Source: Flavobacteriia bacterium (lineage in GTDB: Bacteria > Bacteroidota > Bacteroidia > Flavobacteriales_D > Crocinitomicaceae). From it: DNA of 64,000 nucleotides. Position 1 is the first letter of the stretch, and every line of letters begins with the position of its first letter. Made by a program: the position numbers and the translations under genes. The stretch covers positions 1 through 64,000 of the forward strand of contig RFQZ01000010.1 in assembly GCA_009924735.1 (NCBI GenBank), in the 5' to 3' direction. Positions 29,602 to 38,619 of this stretch are shown piece by piece. Under the pieces are notes generated by a model. That model did not search any database. It worked only from the letters and a program-made list of their open reading frames with translations, and had not been told where the DNA came from.

Positions 29602-31265
29602 TCTTTTTTGGGGATTACGTATTGCCAATTTGTGCAGTCGTCCCCTGCAAATTTAACCAAGCTATCTTTCGCATCCAATTGATAAACAGGCGAGATGTGA
29701 AATGATTTCAATTTTACTTCGAAAGATTGCATCCAACCCCGACGGATTTTTACCTTTTGATGAGAAAGGGATCGTAAGTCTTTTGTCAACCACTCGTTTT
29801 TCTCTCGAACCCACTGCAGGTTTTTGTATACAACGACGGTTTCGTTAAATATAAAACAGAGGGTAAACAGCACTGTAAAACCCTGAAGAATGCGGTTTTT
29901 GCGCGTGAACATTTCCAAACAGACCAAACCAAAAACCAACATGAGTTGAGGGGCATAGCGAAAATTCCAAAACTCAGGCTGTATAACCATGGTTGCTATG
30001 ACAAGAAAAAAAGCGCCAATGGACCAAGGTTTTTTATTTTTCCAGAAAAAGAGCAGTAAAAACCCAAAGAAAAACAACCACAACTCAGCTCCATACGGAC
30101 CAAGGGGGCTCATTGCAACGGGTTGATGGTTTCTGTAATAATCCCAGTTTTCTTTGCTGTGGTATAGGTTAAAAAGGGGTTTGGCAATGGCGTTGTGGGT
30201 ATGGTCAGTGTACATCGGAATGGCTTGATGCGCAGCATAGAACTTTTCAAAACGGTTCATTTTGAAGAAATTACCAGCATATTGTACCTCAGAAATGGAT
30301 TTCCCCTCGTTGTTTTTCCCCATCAAAGGAAAGAAGGGATGTCCTTTTTCTACAACATTTCGCACATATGTAGGGTATCCGAGCATCCCCACGCCAACGA
30401 ATAAAACAATCACCCACCCAACCACGTAGGGCTTGATAAAGGTTCGTTTGCGCAAGAGGAGGTATAAAAAAACACCAAAGATGAACAGCCCGGCATAAAC
30501 CAATGCAGTGAATTTTAGGTTAATTAAAAAGATAAAACACGCACCCAAAACAATCCAAGAATGTTTTTGACGAGGGTCCATAACCAGCTGAATCAAAAGG
30601 AGAAAAAACAAAAACAGAAAACTCCCAACGAGTCCATCTACATAGAAACTAAACCATTGACCTGAAATAACAGGCGATAAGGCAAGCATCATGACCACCA
30701 ATACACACTGAAACCAAGCAATATTGTACCACCGACGCAGTAAAGGGATTGCCATGAACACCCATGCAAAAAAAGCAATGAAGTGAATCGCTTTTCCTGT
30801 TTCAAGGTTGTGGGTAAGCTTGTAGACAATCGCAGAAACCATCCAAGATGCTTTGGGATAATGGTTTACATAATTGGCATTTAACCCCGAAACCTCTGCG
30901 TTTTTCAGCAAAGGATCATAAAAAGGATTCCAGCCACGGTCTAAAAACAAGATGGCGTCTTGGTGATACCATTGTCCGTCAAAAGAACAATCAAAATACA
31001 ACGAGGACAATTGCAAACAAAGAAAAACAAGAGCAATCGAAAATCCGACAACGAAGAGTATCCAACGATAGTTTCTATCGGCTTTTTTATCCAGAAAAAA
31101 CAAGATAAAGGTTGCAGACAGAATGGCTAAGTAGAAATACACTTGATGGATTGGAAATCCCATTAAAAAGCCTACATTTCCTAGGGCAAACATTGAAAAA
31201 AGAAAAAGCAACAAAAAGGAACCAATTCCGTAAAGCGTTTTGGAAAAAGGGATGGTTGCTGACAT
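29598..31265 (-). CDS. Polytopic membrane protein, possible GT-C-type glycosyltransferase
   Basis: 555 aa, multiple TM segments; CSFDGQWYHQDAILFLDRGWNPFYDP; ATGA overlap with the UbiA gene. Confidence 0.5.
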   Translation of the reverse strand: MSATIPFSKTLYGIGSFLLLFLFSMFALGNVGFLMGFPIHQVYFYLAILSATFILFFLDKKADRNYRWILFVVGFSIALVFLCLQLSSLYFDCSFDGQWYHQDAILFLDRGWNPFYDPLLKNAEVSGLNANYVNHYPKASWMVSAIVYKLTHNLETGKAIHFIAFFAWVFMAIPLLRRWYNIAWFQCVLVVMMLALSPVISGQWFSFYVDGLVGSFLFLFFLLLIQLVMDPRQKHSWIVLGACFIFLINLKFTALVYAGLFIFGVFLYLLLRKRTFIKPYVVGWVIVLFVGVGMLGYPTYVRNVVEKGHPFFPLMGKNNEGKSISEVQYAGNFFKMNRFEKFYAAHQAIPMYTDHTHNAIAKPLFNLYHSKENWDYYRNHQPVAMSPLGPYGAELWLFFFGFLLLFFWKNKKPWSIGAFFLVIATMVIQPEFWNFRYAPQLMLVFGLVCLEMFTRKNRILQGFTVLFTLCFIFNETVVVYKNLQWVREKNEWLTKDLRSLSHQKVKIRRGWMQSFEVKLKSFHISPVYQLDAKDSLVKFAGDDCTNWQYVIPKKE

Positions 31266-31366
31266 TGGAAACCGAAGTTAAGGGCTTTTTAAAGAACATT
31301 TATGTTAAAAGTGTTTCATATCATCCCATTTGCGAATATTTTTACATTCAAATCGTTACGAAATTG

Positions 31367-33694
31367 TTGAAAAAACTACTCTTATTTCTCGCCATTGTTA
31401 GCGTGTCAATCTCCATGACTGCGCAAATTCAAACGGGTTCGTGGCGGCTACATGTAGCCACAATGCGGGCAATTGATGTGGCAAAAAATGACGAATTCAT
31501 TTTTACAGCCTATGAAAATGGGTTAATGAAATACCATATCGATTCGAAAGAAAAAAAGTTATTGACTGTTATCAATGGGATTTCAGACATCTTCATTTCA
31601 AAAATCTTTTACGACACACTGACTGAAGCCTTGTTTATTGGGTATAAAAATGGCAACATTGACAAATTGATAAATGACAAAGTCATCAACATTCCAGCAA
31701 TTAAGATGGCCGCCATTTCAGGCTCAAAATGCATTAATAGATTTTACAGAACCGCTAAAGGCCTATATATAGCTACAGATTTTGGGTTGGTTTTGTTAAA
31801 TCCTGAAAAGGAAGAAATCATAGATACGTATTACCCAACCAACGCATTGGAAGGGGTGGTTGATTTAGAAGTAAAAGATGGAATCATCTATGCATTAACA
31901 CCCACAATGATGCTTTTCGCACCTGAGAACTCCGCGCTGTTGCCCGCACCTGAAACCTGGTTGCAAGACCATAGGGTTCCTCCTTTTGCTTTTGGGAAAT
32001 ATGCCGCCATAGAACAAGCCAGCGACACTTTGTTTGTTTTGGCAAAATCTACTGCATTTGGTACTGATTCTGTATATAAGCTCCTCCCTACTGAGCCGGT
32101 GTTTTTTTCCAATTATCCAAGCGATTTGGAAATTAGTAACTTAACCAATCACAATGGATACATCGACGTCCTGGCCGACGGAGCCCTTTTAACCTATAAT
32201 GTTTCAGGCCAAGTGGTTGAAAGCGCCCTTTCCTTCTATTTGGGTTTTTATTTTCGGCCCAATCAAATGGTCATCGCAAACCAATCAAAATGGGTAGCGG
32301 ATGATCTAGGGGGACTGTTCCGGGTGATTGAAAATTTTTCATATCAAAAAATAAATTACCCAGGACCACCAAGCAATGACAGCTATGCGTTGGATTGGCA
32401 AAAAGGGAAATTGGCTGTTGCAAGTGGAAGACTTGAATTTAAAAGCCCTGGTTTTTTGAAAAACGGATACTACATCTTGGAAGATGAAAACTGGATTTAT
32501 GGAAACAACATGACCATTCCCCAATGGCAAGGCATTGATATACACGATTTTATTGACGTATCTATTAATCCTAAGAACCCTGACGAATTCGCGGTTTCTA
32601 CCTATTCGGCCTATCCCGTTTCTGTTTTGAATGCCAAGGAAAACACCTGTACAGTGTACGATAATTCAAACTCATTTCTACAACCCTCATTGGCAGGGAA
32701 TGGCTGGTACTTAGCCTCAGATGTTTGTTATGATGGAAAAGGAAACTTATGGGTGCTTAATGGTTGGACCGACCGCCCCCTGGTAGTTAAAACGTCAGAA
32801 AATGTTTGGTGGGCTTATGATTGTGGGACATCGGCCAGGAACAAATACACAACAAAAATGACATTGGACCAAAACAACAATGTTTGGTTTGCAACAGAAA
32901 CAAGTGGCCTTTTTGGCTATAACTATGGAGGAACCTTTGACAACCTTGGAGATGATAAGATGGTTAATATTTCATCTGCTGAGCTTAATAGTATTGATAT
33001 AAACTCTTCCAATATTACAGCCATTGCCGTTGATTTGGACAATAAAATTTGGATAGGCACCGATGCTGGGTTTGCCGTTTTATACAATCCGTCCGCAGCG
33101 TTTGATGCATTAGCAGGAGAATATAACCCACAACGAATAAAAGTTAATTTCGAAGGAAATGTTGAATACGTGTTAGGCAGCACCCATATTACAGACATTG
33201 AAGTGGATGGAGGCAACCGAAAATGGATAGCCACTGCGAGTGCGGGAATTGTTTTACTTTCTCCGGATGGTTCAGAAGTCATCCAACAGCTTACCACTGA
33301 AAACTCACCACTGCTTTCAAACAATGTGTATGACCTTAAGTTAAATCACGACACCGGAGAGCTTTTTATCATTACAGACAAAGGGCTTGTTTCTTATAGA
33401 ACAGATGCCACGATGGAAGACCCTAATTATGCCACGACGAAGGTTTTTCCAAATCCCGTACGACCTAATTATGAAGGGGTTATTACCATACAAGGCATCC
33501 GTTATGATTCCGATGTAAAAGTAACCGATGCAGCAGGAAATTTGGTTTACAAAACAACCTCCAACGGCGGAACGGCCACATGGGATGGGAAAAACCTGAA
33601 TGGCACGAAGGTGACTTCAGGCGTTTACCTTATTTGGACGGCAAACAACCTTGGGACGGCGAACAAAGTAGGAAAGGTTGTTGTTGTTAATTAA
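31367..33694 (+). CDS. porZ: PorZ-like beta-propeller protein of the type IX secretion system
   Basis: SWRLHVATMRAIDVAKNDEFIFTAYENGLMKYHIDSKE; repeated propeller motifs (NVWFATETSGLFGYNY, KIWIGTDAGFAVL); C-term T9SS-like domain. TTG start inferred. Confidence 0.8.
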   Translation: MKKLLLFLAIVSVSISMTAQIQTGSWRLHVATMRAIDVAKNDEFIFTAYENGLMKYHIDSKEKKLLTVINGISDIFISKIFYDTLTEALFIGYKNGNIDKLINDKVINIPAIKMAAISGSKCINRFYRTAKGLYIATDFGLVLLNPEKEEIIDTYYPTNALEGVVDLEVKDGIIYALTPTMMLFAPENSALLPAPETWLQDHRVPPFAFGKYAAIEQASDTLFVLAKSTAFGTDSVYKLLPTEPVFFSNYPSDLEISNLTNHNGYIDVLADGALLTYNVSGQVVESALSFYLGFYFRPNQMVIANQSKWVADDLGGLFRVIENFSYQKINYPGPPSNDSYALDWQKGKLAVASGRLEFKSPGFLKNGYYILEDENWIYGNNMTIPQWQGIDIHDFIDVSINPKNPDEFAVSTYSAYPVSVLNAKENTCTVYDNSNSFLQPSLAGNGWYLASDVCYDGKGNLWVLNGWTDRPLVVKTSENVWWAYDCGTSARNKYTTKMTLDQNNNVWFATETSGLFGYNYGGTFDNLGDDKMVNISSAELNSIDINSSNITAIAVDLDNKIWIGTDAGFAVLYNPSAAFDALAGEYNPQRIKVNFEGNVEYVLGSTHITDIEVDGGNRKWIATASAGIVLLSPDGSEVIQQLTTENSPLLSNNVYDLKLNHDTGELFIITDKGLVSYRTDATMEDPNYATTKVFPNPVRPNYEGVITIQGIRYDSDVKVTDAAGNLVYKTTSNGGTATWDGKNLNGTKVTSGVYLIWTANNLGTANKVGKVVVVN

Positions 33695-33745
33695 AAAGAA
33701 AATCTACTTTTCTGCATTCCTTTCTTATTTTTGTAAAAAAAAACT

Positions 33746-34162
33746 ATGTATCCTTTAGAACTTGTACAACCAATGAAAAACGACCTAATTCAGGTTGGAT
33801 TCAAAGAATTATTGAACGGAAAAGAGGTGGTTGATGCCATTTCTTCCTCGAAAGGAACCATGATTCTGGTGGTGAATTCTGTATGCGGTTGCGCTGCAGG
33901 AAACATGCGTCCCGGGGTTAAAAAATCATTGACCCATACCACCATTCCCAATGAGATGTATACCGTTTTTGCCGGCGTAGACGCTGAAGCCGTAAACCAA
34001 GCTCGACAATACTTTTTACCTTATCCTCCTTCCTCTCCTTGCATCGCCATCTTTCACGACGGTGCTTTGGTTCATTTTCTAGAAAGACACCACATTGAAG
34101 GGGCAACTGCAGATATGATTGCAGATAATTTAAGGGCGGCATACGACGAGTTTTGCAAATGA
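33746..34162 (+). CDS. BrxA/BrxB family bacilliredoxin
   Basis: MILVVNSVCGCAAGNMRPGVKKSL; PPSSPCIAIFHDGALVHFLERHHIEG. Confidence 0.93.
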   Translation: MYPLELVQPMKNDLIQVGFKELLNGKEVVDAISSSKGTMILVVNSVCGCAAGNMRPGVKKSLTHTTIPNEMYTVFAGVDAEAVNQARQYFLPYPPSSPCIAIFHDGALVHFLERHHIEGATADMIADNLRAAYDEFCK

Positions 34163-34518
34163 AAAAACTATTCTACTTAAGCACGTGCTCAACCTGTCTA
34201 AAAATTATTAAAGACATTGAGTTTCCTGTTGACATAGAAAAAATAGATATTAGAAACAATCCCATAGACGAGGCTTCTCTAGCCGTTTTGTTTGAACACA
34301 CACAATCCTATGAAAGTTTGTTTTCAAAAAAGGCGCGGAAGTTTCAAGATCCAAACCTTAAAGAAAAGATTCAATCAGATGTCGATTACAAAGGATTGTT
34401 GACAACAGAATACACTTTTTTAAAGCGCCCGGTGGTAATCTATGAAGATTTTATAAGCGTGGGAAGTGAGAAGGCAACCGTAGAAAAGTTAGCCGCTAAG
34501 TTCAACGGATTGGTTTAG
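34159..34518 (+). CDS. ArsC/Spx-family thioredoxin-fold protein
   Basis: KKLFYLSTCSTCLKIIKDI; YTFLKRPVVIYEDFISVG. Confidence 0.85.
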   Translation: MKKLFYLSTCSTCLKIIKDIEFPVDIEKIDIRNNPIDEASLAVLFEHTQSYESLFSKKARKFQDPNLKEKIQSDVDYKGLLTTEYTFLKRPVVIYEDFISVGSEKATVEKLAAKFNGLV

Positions 34519-35983
34519 TAATAACCGTACGCTCGTTCAAATAAACATATACGAGGTAAGCGACAGCCATTCCATTTCCCATAAAAAATAGCAAGGGATT
34601 AAAATCTTTGATCGATACTGACATGCTTTGTCTTACCAAACTGAAAACCGAATAAATCGCAATGGCTCCGCCGATGTAAATGAAAAATTTTCGTGTATCA
34701 TAAGGAATGGGATTCTTTTTTTGTCCCCAGTAATACGACAACACCATTTGGATGAAGTAGGCAAAGAAAGTTGCCCACGCACTTGCCATGTAACCGTACA
34801 TAGGTATAAATGCCAAATTGATGAGGATGGTGATGGAGGCGCCCACCAATGAGATGTAGGCCCCATATTTTGTGTTGTTACTTATTTTGTACCAAACACT
34901 TTGGTTGTAATATATACCCAAGCAGACATTAGCAAACAAGAGAATGGGGACCACCTTCAACCCAACCCAATAGGCTTCCTTTCGGATAAAAAACTTAAAC
35001 AAACCTAAATTCATCGAGACGAATAGAAAAGCAAGGCAAACCACTGCCACAAAAACATTCATAACCTTTACAAAGACAACATTTCTATCCTGGTTTTTCA
35101 TTTGCGCAAAGAAAAACGGTTCTGCAGCATAGCGATATGCCTGCAGTAAAATCGTAACCAACATTGCCAATTTATAGCAGGCACTGTAAATACCGACTTG
35201 TGAAGTTGCCTTTTCTAAGGAATCAGCTACGTTTGGGTCGTAAAGAATTTGTTTTAAAAGGATGCGGTCTAAGGTTTCGTTTATGATTCCTGCAAATCCT
35301 GCAATGACAAGGGGAAAGGAATAGAACAGCATTTGTTTCATCAATAGAAAGTCAAATTGAAAGGAAATGGTTCGGATGATGTCAGATACCAAAATCAATT
35401 TTAACGAAGAAGAAAGAATGTTAGCAATAAGGATAAATAGGATACCCTCTTCAGGTCTAGAAGGATCAAAAAAGCCGAGTAGAAAAATCAGATTAAGCAA
35501 GATGTTTAATAAAATCGAACTCATTTGTATCCAAACGAATCTTTTCGATTGGTTTTCTGCCCTAAGTTTTGCCAACGGGAGAGAGGCAATTGCATCTATG
35601 CATACAATTCCACCAATCATCATTATAAACTCGCTGTGGTCCTCATACAACATCCAGCTGGCGATGGTTGAATTCCCTACGAAAAGCAAAAGATAGAAAA
35701 GAATGTTTATGAAGACAATGGGTAGAAGACTGTTCCTAAAGACATGTTCTTTGTCGTCGCTGTTTTGAATAAATCGAAAATACGCCGTCTCCATTCCAAA
35801 AGTCAGTAGTACGACAAAAAAGGCAACGTAGGCATAAAGATCTGAGAGCACGCCATAATCTGCCGTTTTAGCGAAAACATCCGTGTACAATGGAACCAGA
35901 AGGTAATTCAACATCCGCCCAAGAATACTTGGCATTCCGTACATTGCCGTTTGACCGAACAAACGTTTTAATGGAGAGGTCAT
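34502..35983 (-). CDS. Polysaccharide flippase (MVF/Wzx-like)
   Basis: 493 aa polytopic; LLVPLYTDVFAKTADYGVLSDLYAYVAFFVVLLTFGMETAYFRF. Confidence 0.9.
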   Translation of the reverse strand: MTSPLKRLFGQTAMYGMPSILGRMLNYLLVPLYTDVFAKTADYGVLSDLYAYVAFFVVLLTFGMETAYFRFIQNSDDKEHVFRNSLLPIVFINILFYLLLFVGNSTIASWMLYEDHSEFIMMIGGIVCIDAIASLPLAKLRAENQSKRFVWIQMSSILLNILLNLIFLLGFFDPSRPEEGILFILIANILSSSLKLILVSDIIRTISFQFDFLLMKQMLFYSFPLVIAGFAGIINETLDRILLKQILYDPNVADSLEKATSQVGIYSACYKLAMLVTILLQAYRYAAEPFFFAQMKNQDRNVVFVKVMNVFVAVVCLAFLFVSMNLGLFKFFIRKEAYWVGLKVVPILLFANVCLGIYYNQSVWYKISNNTKYGAYISLVGASITILINLAFIPMYGYMASAWATFFAYFIQMVLSYYWGQKKNPIPYDTRKFFIYIGGAIAIYSVFSLVRQSMSVSIKDFNPLLFFMGNGMAVAYLVYVYLNERTVITKPIR

Positions 35984-36762
35984 TAATCCCTAAAGTTAGG
36001 CTTTTGTTTGCTTAAGAAGGCTTGTGTTCCTTTTGCGAAGTCCAATGTTCCAAAACACTTAGCAAATTCCTCAATTTCTACTTCAAAGCCATTTTGCATC
36101 GGATTATATCCTGAATTAACGCAACGAATTGCGGCAGATAGGGCCGAGGGACTGTTTTTAAGAATTTTTTGTGCCATTGTCTCGCAAACTGAGGTCAATT
36201 CTGTCAATGGAACGACATGGTTTACCAAGCCCCAAGCCAGCGCATCTTGCGCAGGAATCATCTCTGCAGTAAAAATCATTTCATTGGCCTTCCCTTTTCC
36301 AACCAACTGGGGCAATCTTTGTGTACCTCCATATCCCGGGATAACGCCAAGGGAGACCTCGGGAAGTCCCATTCTGGCATTTTCTGATGCAACGCGTATG
36401 TGACAAGACATGGCAAGCTCAAGACCCCCTCCTAAAGCAAAGCCATTTACGGCGGCAATGACTGGTTTTGAAAGATTCTCTATGTAATTAAATAATTTTT
36501 CTTGTCCCGAAGCGGCTAATTCCCCTCCTTGCGCAATGGTGAATTCAGAAAACTCTTTGATGTCTGCCCCTGCGACGAAAGACTTTTCTCCACTTCCTGT
36601 AAGGATGATTACGCCAATTTGTGCATTTTCATTTAACGATGAAAAAGCGTTGTGTAATTCTTGGATGGTCTCTTTGTTTAAGGCATTTAAAAAAGAGGGT
36701 CTGTTGATGGTTACCCAAGCAATTTGGTCCTTTTCCTCAACTAAAATATTCGTATACATGGC
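35983..36762 (-). CDS. Enoyl-CoA hydratase/isomerase family protein
   Basis: FVAGADIKEF; VNGFALGGGLELAMSCHIRVAS; LPEVSLGVIPGYGGTQRLP. Confidence 0.93.
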   Translation of the reverse strand, partial: AMYTNILVEEKDQIAWVTINRPSFLNALNKETIQELHNAFSSLNENAQIGVIILTGSGEKSFVAGADIKEFSEFTIAQGGELAASGQEKLFNYIENLSKPVIAAVNGFALGGGLELAMSCHIRVASENARMGLPEVSLGVIPGYGGTQRLPQLVGKGKANEMIFTAEMIPAQDALAWGLVNHVVPLTELTSVCETMAQKILKNSPSALSAAIRCVNSGYNPMQNGFEVEIEEFAKCFGTLDFAKGTQAFLSKQKPNFRD

Positions 36763-36960
36763 CATAAAATTTGAATGATAAAGGTAATCCAATTTCTTTT
36801 AACCCCGATCAACCCACCCATTTCTATTCAATAAACGACAACAAACGAAAGACATTCGAAAGTAAGTGGAATTTTACCGATTCAATGAAAGTGCCTGATA
36901 GAATTTTGCGGTGTGATTTGGTGACAACGAACCGATCATTTAACCTTAATAACTTAAAAA

Positions 36961-37314
36961 ATGAATACGTTAAAAAACAAGATCAATTTAATTGGCAGAT
37001 TGGGTGTGCAGCCTGAAATTATGAACTTTGATTCAGGCAGAAAGCTCGCCCGATTCACCCTAGCCACCACAGAAAGGTATAAAAACAAGCAAGGTGAATG
37101 GCAAGAGGAGGTAAGCTGGCATGTAATTAACACCTGGGGAAAAACAGCAGAACGCGTAGAGAAAATCCTACAAAAAGGACAAGAAATTCTATTGGAAGGA
37201 AAGCTTGTGTCTCAAAACTATAAAACATCAGAAGGGGTAAAAAGAAATGCCATCATCATTGAAGCGAGTGAATTTATTTTGTTAAATAAACCCTCCACGG
37301 AGGCAAAAAAATAA
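36961..37314 (+). CDS. Single-stranded DNA-binding protein, paralog 1
   Basis: OB-fold SSB: NKINLIGRLGVQPEI...KLARFTLATTERYKN...WHVINTWGKTAERVEKILQKGQEILLEGKL. Confidence 0.92.
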   Translation: MNTLKNKINLIGRLGVQPEIMNFDSGRKLARFTLATTERYKNKQGEWQEEVSWHVINTWGKTAERVEKILQKGQEILLEGKLVSQNYKTSEGVKRNAIIIEASEFILLNKPSTEAKK

Positions 37315-37324
37315 TATTAAAGGA

Positions 37325-37636
37325 ATGAATTACGTTACACTCATCGGAAAAATGGCAACAAATCCTGTTTTTACAACCACCTCCAAAGGCATGAATTTAG
37401 CACGTTTCAAATTGGTTACCATTGACAAAACAGTCAACCAAGAAGGTAAAGTCAAAAGTAAAATTGAAAAGCACGAATTGTTCGCTTGGGGAAAGTGGGA
37501 ACAAGTTTTAAGAGCCTATGGGACGGAGGGGCTGCAGCTTGCCATCGAAGGAAAATTGGTTTATCGATTCTGTTCTAACCAAGGAAAACCCATAAAAATA
37601 GCTGAAGTAGAAGTAAATGATCTGATCATTATGTAA
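37325..37636 (+). CDS. Single-stranded DNA-binding protein, paralog 2
   Basis: NYVTLIGKMATNPVFTTTSKGMNLARFKLVT...HELFAWGKWEQVLRAYGTEGLQLAIEGKL. Confidence 0.88.
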   Translation: MNYVTLIGKMATNPVFTTTSKGMNLARFKLVTIDKTVNQEGKVKSKIEKHELFAWGKWEQVLRAYGTEGLQLAIEGKLVYRFCSNQGKPIKIAEVEVNDLIIM

Positions 37637-37645
37637 AACCAACGA

Positions 37646-37686
37646 GGGTTGTCCAAAATGTGCACCTCGAATTATCCGGACAACCC
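37646..37686. promoter_or_regulatory. Inverted repeat GGGTTGTCC-N23-GGACAACCC between ssb paralogs 2 and 3
   Basis: Perfect 9-bp arms at 37646-37654 and 37678-37686. Confidence 0.55.
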
Positions 37687-37706
37687 CACACTATAAATCA
37701 AAAACC

Positions 37707-38024
37707 ATGAATAATTATGTAACCATCGTCGGGAGTATATCCCGAAATCCGAAAATAACGGAATTTGAAAACGGAAATAAGGTCGCCCGTTTCGCCATTA
37801 CAACCCCTAAAGTTTATAGAAAAAACGACGGGAAGTATACTTCTAAACTAGATTGGCATCGTGTCTTTGCCTGGGGCAATATGGCCTCGTTTGTGCATGA
37901 AAATGCGGAACTGGGTAAAAAAGTCGCCATACATGGAAGAGTTGTTCAACGTACCTACCTAGACAAGGAAGGGAAGAAACAGAGCCTTACCGAATTAGAG
38001 CTTCGTCAAATTATTGGTTTGTAA
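37707..38024 (+). CDS. Single-stranded DNA-binding protein, paralog 3
   Basis: NYVTIVGSISRNPKITEFENGNKVARFAITTPKVYR...WHRVFAWGNMASFVHENAELGKKVAIHGRV. Confidence 0.9.
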   Translation: MNNYVTIVGSISRNPKITEFENGNKVARFAITTPKVYRKNDGKYTSKLDWHRVFAWGNMASFVHENAELGKKVAIHGRVVQRTYLDKEGKKQSLTELELRQIIGL

Positions 38025-38029
38025 TACAT

Positions 38030-38056
38030 TAGCCCGGGCAACCGGGCTTTTTTATG
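38030..38056 (+). terminator. Rho-independent terminator after the ssb cluster
   Basis: agcccgggcaaccgggcttttttat: GC hairpin plus T-tract. Confidence 0.75.
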
Positions 38057-38098
38057 GCCCCTAGAAATAATATAGGTATGTTTGAGAAAATTTAAGAT

Positions 38099-38614
38099 TT
38101 GAAACAAAGAAACGCTATAATTTTAGGAACAATCCTCTTGCTTATAGGTTTAGTCTTTAACCGTTGCGGTGAAGAAACAGACCAACGAAAGGCATTTGTG
38201 GACGCAAGGTCCTACAATGATTTCATCACAAAAGAAGTGGTTAAAATTGATTCTTTATACCTCCAAGCGATGATGTACCAAAATGAAAAAGTAAGCAGGG
38301 AAAAGACCAAAACCTTAGCAAAGCAAACTGCCATTTCGTTACGACGGCTCAACATTCAGCCCTTTAAAGGTGACAGTACTTTGTGCGTTGCTGCGAAAAA
38401 ATTCATTTTACATTTTAACCGAATTACCGAAAAAACGATGCCCGAATTCTTTCATCTTTGCTATTCGATGTGCCAAAAGGATGCGTTTTCTAAAAGAGCG
38501 TCCCAAATAAACCTTTCAGCAACCTATTTAGACGATGAATATGGCAAACAGTGGAAGGAACTCAGTGCAACACAAAGAAACTTTTCTAAAAAGTTTAACC
38601 TCAAACTTAAATAG
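38099..38614 (+). CDS. Hypothetical lipoprotein
   Basis: Hydrophobic N-term followed by Cys (LLLIGLVFNRCGEE); TTG start. Confidence 0.5.
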   Translation: MKQRNAIILGTILLLIGLVFNRCGEETDQRKAFVDARSYNDFITKEVVKIDSLYLQAMMYQNEKVSREKTKTLAKQTAISLRRLNIQPFKGDSTLCVAAKKFILHFNRITEKTMPEFFHLCYSMCQKDAFSKRASQINLSATYLDDEYGKQWKELSATQRNFSKKFNLKLK

Positions 38615-38619
38615 AAACT

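Noticed and set aside
25957-38056. Two similar hairpins (ggccgggcaaccggcc and agcccgggcaaccgggct) as a dispersed repeat family
   Set aside because: Both sit directly after stop codons with T-tracts and are best explained as ordinary intrinsic terminators.
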